Origin: Haloferax massiliensis
GTDB lineage: Archaea > Halobacteriota > Halobacteria > Halobacteriales > Haloferacaceae
DNA: 64,000 nt
Reading direction: 5' to 3'
Assembly (NCBI RefSeq): GCF_001368915.1
Contig: NZ_CSTE01000005.1
Span: forward strand, 205,294-269,293
Under the pieces are notes generated by a model. That model ran no database searches. It had not been told where the DNA came from and saw only the letters and a program-made list of their open reading frames with translations. Positions 60,563 to 64,000 of the stretch are shown here, one piece after another; position 1 is the stretch's first letter; every line of letters starts with the position of its first letter. Both the position numbers and the translations under genes were made by a program.

Positions 60563-61498
60563 ATGGCACGGAATCGAAGGCTCGGACGACTCGGGGTCGT
60601 GACCGTCGGCGGCGCGCTCGCCGTCGGCGTTCTCCTCGCCGCAGTCCGAGCGCGGGCCGACGAGACGGCCGGCCGACTGCTCGATGCGCTCCGACGGGAG
60701 CGCGCCGAATCGACTCCTGACGTCGCCGGAACCGAGGCCGCCACGCCAGCGACCGCCTCCCTTCCCGACCCGGTTCAGCGGTATCTCGAACGCGTGCTCC
60801 CCGACGAACCCCCTCGGGTTCGGTCGGTTCGGCTCCGCCAGACCGGCGAGTTCAGACTCGGCGACGCGGACTCGCCGTGGAAGTCGATGACGGCGACGCA
60901 ACACTACACGGTCGACCCGCCGGGGTTCGTCTGGGACGCCCGAATCGACCTCGTGCCGTTCGTGCCGTTCCCGTCGGTTCGGGTCGTCGACGCCTTCGTC
61001 GGCGGCGCGGGGACGCTCGAAGCGAGGCTACTCTCCGCGTTCACCGTCGCGGACGCCCCGCCGTCGCCCGAGTTGGACGAGGGCGAACTCGCCCGCTACC
61101 TCGCCGAGATGGTCTGGTTTCCGACCGCGTTTCTCCCCGGCCACGGCGTCAGGTGGGAGCCGAGAGACGACCGCTCGGCACGCGCGACGCTCGCCCACCG
61201 CGAGTCGACCGCGAGCGTCGTGTTCCACTTCGACGAGAACGACGAGATAGCGCGCGTCACCGCGGACCGGTGGCGCGAGACGGGCGGCGGCGAGTACGAG
61301 CGGCGTCCGTGGACGGGACGCTTCAGCGACTACCGCGAAGTGAACGGGATTCGCGTCCCCGCGGCGGCCGAAGTGGCGTGGACCCTCCCGACGGGCGACC
61401 TGCCGTACTGGCGGGCGACCATCGACGCCGTGGAGTACGACCCATTTTCGACGGCGGGACAGGGGTCGGCGACGCTGTCGGCTCAGAATCCGGAATAG
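60563..61498 (+). CDS. DUF6544-like protein
   Basis: 311 residues from the ATG at 60563. An N-terminal hydrophobic helix (LGVVTVGGALAVGVLLAAVRA) anchors it. The main part (about 60-310) has the pattern RQTGEFRLGDADSPWKSMTATQHYTVDPPGFVWDARI and ends with GIRVPAAAEVAWTLPTGDLPYWRATID. This resembles a widespread uncharacterised family with an LolA/LppX-like curved beta-sheet. Function unknown. The longer upstream frame lacks protein character. Confidence 0.75.
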   Translation: MARNRRLGRLGVVTVGGALAVGVLLAAVRARADETAGRLLDALRRERAESTPDVAGTEAATPATASLPDPVQRYLERVLPDEPPRVRSVRLRQTGEFRLGDADSPWKSMTATQHYTVDPPGFVWDARIDLVPFVPFPSVRVVDAFVGGAGTLEARLLSAFTVADAPPSPELDEGELARYLAEMVWFPTAFLPGHGVRWEPRDDRSARATLAHRESTASVVFHFDENDEIARVTADRWRETGGGEYERRPWTGRFSDYREVNGIRVPAAAEVAWTLPTGDLPYWRATIDAVEYDPFSTAGQGSATLSAQNPE

Positions 61499-61528
61499 CT
61501 ACGGCGACCGGCGGAAACCCTCGACTCG

Positions 61529-62404
61529 ATGACCGACTCCTCGTCTCCGCTTCGAATCCTCCTCACCAACGACGACGGCATCGACGCGCCCGGCATCGCC
61601 GCCATGCGCGAGGAACTCACCGCCGTCGGCGACGTGACCGTCGTCGCGCCCGCCGAGAACCAAAGCGGCGTCGGCCGCGCCCGCAACGAACACGCGGTCC
61701 GCCGCGACCACCCGTGGGGGTACGCCCTCGAAGGCACCCCCGCGGACTGCGTCGCCTACGGCCTCCGCGGTCTCGACGCCGACTTCGATATCGTCGTCTC
61801 CGGTATCAACGACGGCCCGAACGCCGGCAACTACGTCGTCGGCCGGTCGGGCACCGTCGGCGCGGGCGTCGAGGCCGCGTTCCTCGGGACGCCCGCCATC
61901 GCCGTCTCCAGCTACCACGCCCGGGACTTCTTCTGCCACCCGCCCGAGGAGTACGACTTCTCCCGCCCCGCGCGGGTCGCCCGCGCCCTGACCGAGCGCG
62001 TCTTCGGCACCGACGTGTTCGACGAGGTCGACCTCCTGAACGTCAACGCCCCCGCCGACGTTCCGAGCCCCCGGATGCGCGTGACCCGCCCCTTCGCGGA
62101 CTACGACCAGCAGGTCGACCACCACGCCGACGCCGGCGCGCTCCCGGACGGCGACCGCGAGCACGACCTCGACGACGGCGAGGTTTACGTCCGCCTGCAG
62201 GACGTCTCGTGGCCGGACGCCGTCGGCTTCGAGAACCCGTTCCCGCTCGGCGACGAACACCGCGAGCGCTACCCCGTCGGCAGCGACCGCCGCGCGATGG
62301 TCGACGGCGAGGTGAGCGTCTCGCCGCTGGCGGTCCACCACGGCCACGCGACGGACCCGCGGCTGGCGAGCATCGTCGAGAGCCTCTCCGAGCAGGTGGA
62401 GTAG
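61529..62404 (+). CDS. surE: 5'-nucleotidase SurE
   Basis: 291 residues. Metal-dependent phosphatase of nucleoside 5'-monophosphates and related phosphoesters. N-terminal RILLTNDDGIDAPGI holds the metal-binding Asp pair (Asp15, Asp16); APAENQSGVGRA, VSGINDGPNAGNYVVGRSGTVGAGVEAAF and the family's later VNAPAD are present. Soluble. Follows the DUF6544-like gene by 30 bases on the same strand. Confidence 0.95.
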   Translation: MTDSSSPLRILLTNDDGIDAPGIAAMREELTAVGDVTVVAPAENQSGVGRARNEHAVRRDHPWGYALEGTPADCVAYGLRGLDADFDIVVSGINDGPNAGNYVVGRSGTVGAGVEAAFLGTPAIAVSSYHARDFFCHPPEEYDFSRPARVARALTERVFGTDVFDEVDLLNVNAPADVPSPRMRVTRPFADYDQQVDHHADAGALPDGDREHDLDDGEVYVRLQDVSWPDAVGFENPFPLGDEHRERYPVGSDRRAMVDGEVSVSPLAVHHGHATDPRLASIVESLSEQVE

Positions 62405-62430
62405 CGCGGAGTCGGGCAGAAGAGACCGCG

Positions 62431-62835
62431 TTACGACCGCGCTAGCTTTCCGGTCTGCGAGAGGTACGCGGCGAGGTCCGACGTGGCTATCATCCCGATG
62501 ACGCCTTCCTCCTCGTCGACGACCGGCATGTGGTGAAAGCCGTGTTCGGTCATCGACTCCGCGACGGCGAGGATGGAGTCCTGTGCGCCCGCGGTAATCA
62601 CGTCGGTGGTCATGTACCGCTCGACGGTTGTCTGGGCCTTCGGCTGGCTCTTGGCGACGATATCGACGAAGTCGGTCGTCGTCAGGATGCCTTTCAGTCG
62701 GTTCTCCTCGTCGACGACGACGACCGAACTGATGTTGTTGTCGAGAATCAACTGCGCCGCGTCTTCGACGAGCGTGTCCGGGGTGACCGTGTGGAGGGCC
62801 GTCGACATCACTCTCGCAACGAATACGTCTTCCAT
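62431..62835 (-). CDS. CBS-domain pair protein
   Basis: 134 residues, almost entirely two CBS motifs (about 6-62 and 70-128): FVARVMSTALHTVTPDTLVEDAAQLILDNNISSVVVVDEENRLKGILTTTD and its repeat ending EEEGVIGMIATSDLAAYL. Such stand-alone pairs bind adenosine nucleotides and regulate other proteins. Partner unknown. Convergent with surE, 26 bases apart. Confidence 0.9.
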   Translation of the reverse strand: MEDVFVARVMSTALHTVTPDTLVEDAAQLILDNNISSVVVVDEENRLKGILTTTDFVDIVAKSQPKAQTTVERYMTTDVITAGAQDSILAVAESMTEHGFHHMPVVDEEEGVIGMIATSDLAAYLSQTGKLARS

Positions 62836-63043
62836 GGTAATTGCTGACAGACAGGGCGGATAAATGTTGGCTTCGCGTACAGTTTGGTCGGGAAATCCAC
62901 GGGCTCGTCGGAACTCGTTCTCGAAGCGCTATGAGTTCGGGTTCGCAGTCGTCGGGGCGGACGGAAGCCTCGTCGCGGACGGAGCTCTCGGTTCCCACTG
63001 CCCCCGCCGCGGGGCTTAATTCCTCGGCGACGTAACCGGGACT

Positions 63044-63577
63044 ATGGGAAGCACACAGACTGCGACGTTCGGCGGCGGCTGTTTCTGGTGCGTCGAAGCC
63101 GCGTTCAAGGAACTCGACGGCATCAGCGAGGTCACGTCGGGCTACGCCGGCGGCGAGACTGCGGACCCGACCTACGAGCAGGTCTGCTCGGGGAACACCG
63201 GCCACGCCGAGGTCGTGCAGGTCGAGTACGACCCCGCAGTCGTCGGCTACGACGAACTGCTCGACGTGTTCTTCGCGGTCCACGACCCGACCCAACTCAA
63301 CCGACAGGGGCCGGACGTGGGGACGCAGTACCGCTCTATCGTCCTGTTCCACGACGACGAACAGGAGCGGCAGGCGTCGGCCTACATCGAGGCGCTCGAC
63401 GAGGAGTACGACGACGACGTCGTCACGGAGTTGGTCCCGCTGGAGACGTTTTACGAGGCCGAGAAGCACCACCAGGACTACTTCGAAAAGAACCCCAACG
63501 ACGCGTACTGCCAGTTCCACGCGAGCCCGAAAATCGAGAAGGTCCGCGAGAAGTTCGCCGACAAACTCGCCAACTGA
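63044..63577 (+). CDS. msrA: peptide methionine (S)-S-oxide reductase MsrA
   Basis: 177 residues. Catalytic Cys13 in FGGGCFWCVEAAF; family signatures VTSGYAGGETADPTYEQVCSGNTGHAEVVQVEYDP and HHQDYFEKNP. Repairs oxidised methionine in the cytoplasm using thioredoxin. Monocistronic. Confidence 0.96.
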   Translation: MGSTQTATFGGGCFWCVEAAFKELDGISEVTSGYAGGETADPTYEQVCSGNTGHAEVVQVEYDPAVVGYDELLDVFFAVHDPTQLNRQGPDVGTQYRSIVLFHDDEQERQASAYIEALDEEYDDDVVTELVPLETFYEAEKHHQDYFEKNPNDAYCQFHASPKIEKVREKFADKLAN

Positions 63578-63660
63578 ACCGAGCGGACTGCCGACCCGAC
63601 ACCACCATGTCCGCAGTATCTGCTGGTCAGCAACGCTGAATTACCGATATTTTTCGGATG
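63578..63660. other. short spacer after msrA
   Basis: No gene or clear terminator seen. Confidence 0.4.
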
Positions 63661-64000
63661 GCGGTCGGAATCGGACGGCGTCCGGAAGCGGAGTTCGAGC
63701 TGTCGAAACCGGGCGAGCCGTGCGGACGGTGTGAACCGTCGAGACGGTATAGACCGTCGAAGCGGCGCGGAGTGTGCGAACGGCGTAAACCGCGAGGGGA
63801 GTTCGAACAGCCCGAGCGGTTCAGACGGCGCGAACACCCCGGACAGTCGAAACTGTCGGCGGTGTTTGCACTGTCAGCGGATTTCGGACTGTCCATGAGT
63901 TTTAGAAGTCGAGGACAGCATAGAATTTGTAGAATTTGCAAAAATTGTAGAAAGTGTGGACTGCTCGCGCTGCGAGAGATTCGCCCAGTGTGAGAAATGT
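63661..64000. repeat. long 9-base periodic tract, non-coding
   Basis: From about 63661 to the window edge the sequence divides into about 37 nine-base units following RRACNGTCG. Examples in register: GAACCGTCG, AGACGGTAT, AGACCGTCG, GAACGGCGT, GGACAGTCG, AAACTGTCG, GGACTGTCC. From 63922 the units become A/T-rich (AGAATTTGT, AGAATTTGC, AAAAATTGT, AGAAAGTGT) but keep the period. Open frames on both strands are by-products of the period. Confidence 0.75.

Noticed and set aside
63658-63993. 111-codon frame ending with several CxxC motifs
   Set aside because: The cysteines come from the 9-base period (TGT/TGC every nine bases), so the zinc-finger look is an artefact.

Overview
The window looks like a chromosome segment of a haloarchaeon, most likely Haloferax. 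GC content is high, proteins are acidic, lipoproteins carry Tat signals, promoters sit about 35 bases upstream of leaderless start codons, and the CRISPR repeat is of the Haloferax type I-B kind. I saw no rRNA or tRNA gene. All assignments come from reading the sequence; no database search was run.

Layout. 1-12559 is mostly ordinary chromosome: secY, an amino-acid permease fused to UspA domains, an ABC exporter pair, an orphan relative of ATP synthase subunit D, an rdfA-like cell-shape gene coupled to an SMC/Rad50-like ATPase, a Thr-rich lipoprotein and small proteins. 12932-30681 is the left half of a surface-polysaccharide or glycosylation island: an ATP-grasp enzyme, a vapBC-type pair, two paralogous beta-helix proteins, a polysaccharide deacetylase, a GT2 glycosyltransferase, a DUF1616 protein, a flippase, a large multispanning membrane protein and an asparagine-synthase-like enzyme.

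30682-46150 is a complete type I-B CRISPR-Cas locus. Leader and array 1 (52 repeats) come first, then cas6-cas8b-cas7-cas5-cas3-cas4-cas1-cas2, then a second leader and array 2 (36 repeats of a variant sequence). All run on the plus strand. The locus splits the glycan island in two.

46211-59783 is the right half: a GT4 glycosyltransferase, a DUF354 protein, a DUF457 protein, and a tightly overlapping set (hexapeptide acyltransferase, aminotransferase, Gfo/Idh oxidoreductase, nucleotide-sugar dehydrogenase, UDP-GlcNAc 2-epimerase). That set matches the enzyme content of the bacterial Wbp route to UDP-diacetamido-mannuronic acid. A deacetylase-like protein, an alpha-toroid protein and two tandem FemAB/GNAT-like transferases follow. 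59824-64000 returns to housekeeping genes (winged-helix regulator, surE, CBS-domain protein, msrA) and ends in a non-coding tract with a 9-base period.

How it works together. The island could make an activated amino-uronic acid, assemble it on a lipid carrier (GT2, GT4), flip it, polymerise or transfer it, and decorate it by amidation, acylation and deacetylation. Many island genes share an ATAACAAA-type element 35-66 bases upstream of a start codon, and several have short open frames whose stop overlaps the next start. This suggests a common regulon with translational coupling. The CRISPR locus carries conserved inverted repeats in both leaders and a degenerate mini-array next to the cas promoter that may take part in self-regulation.
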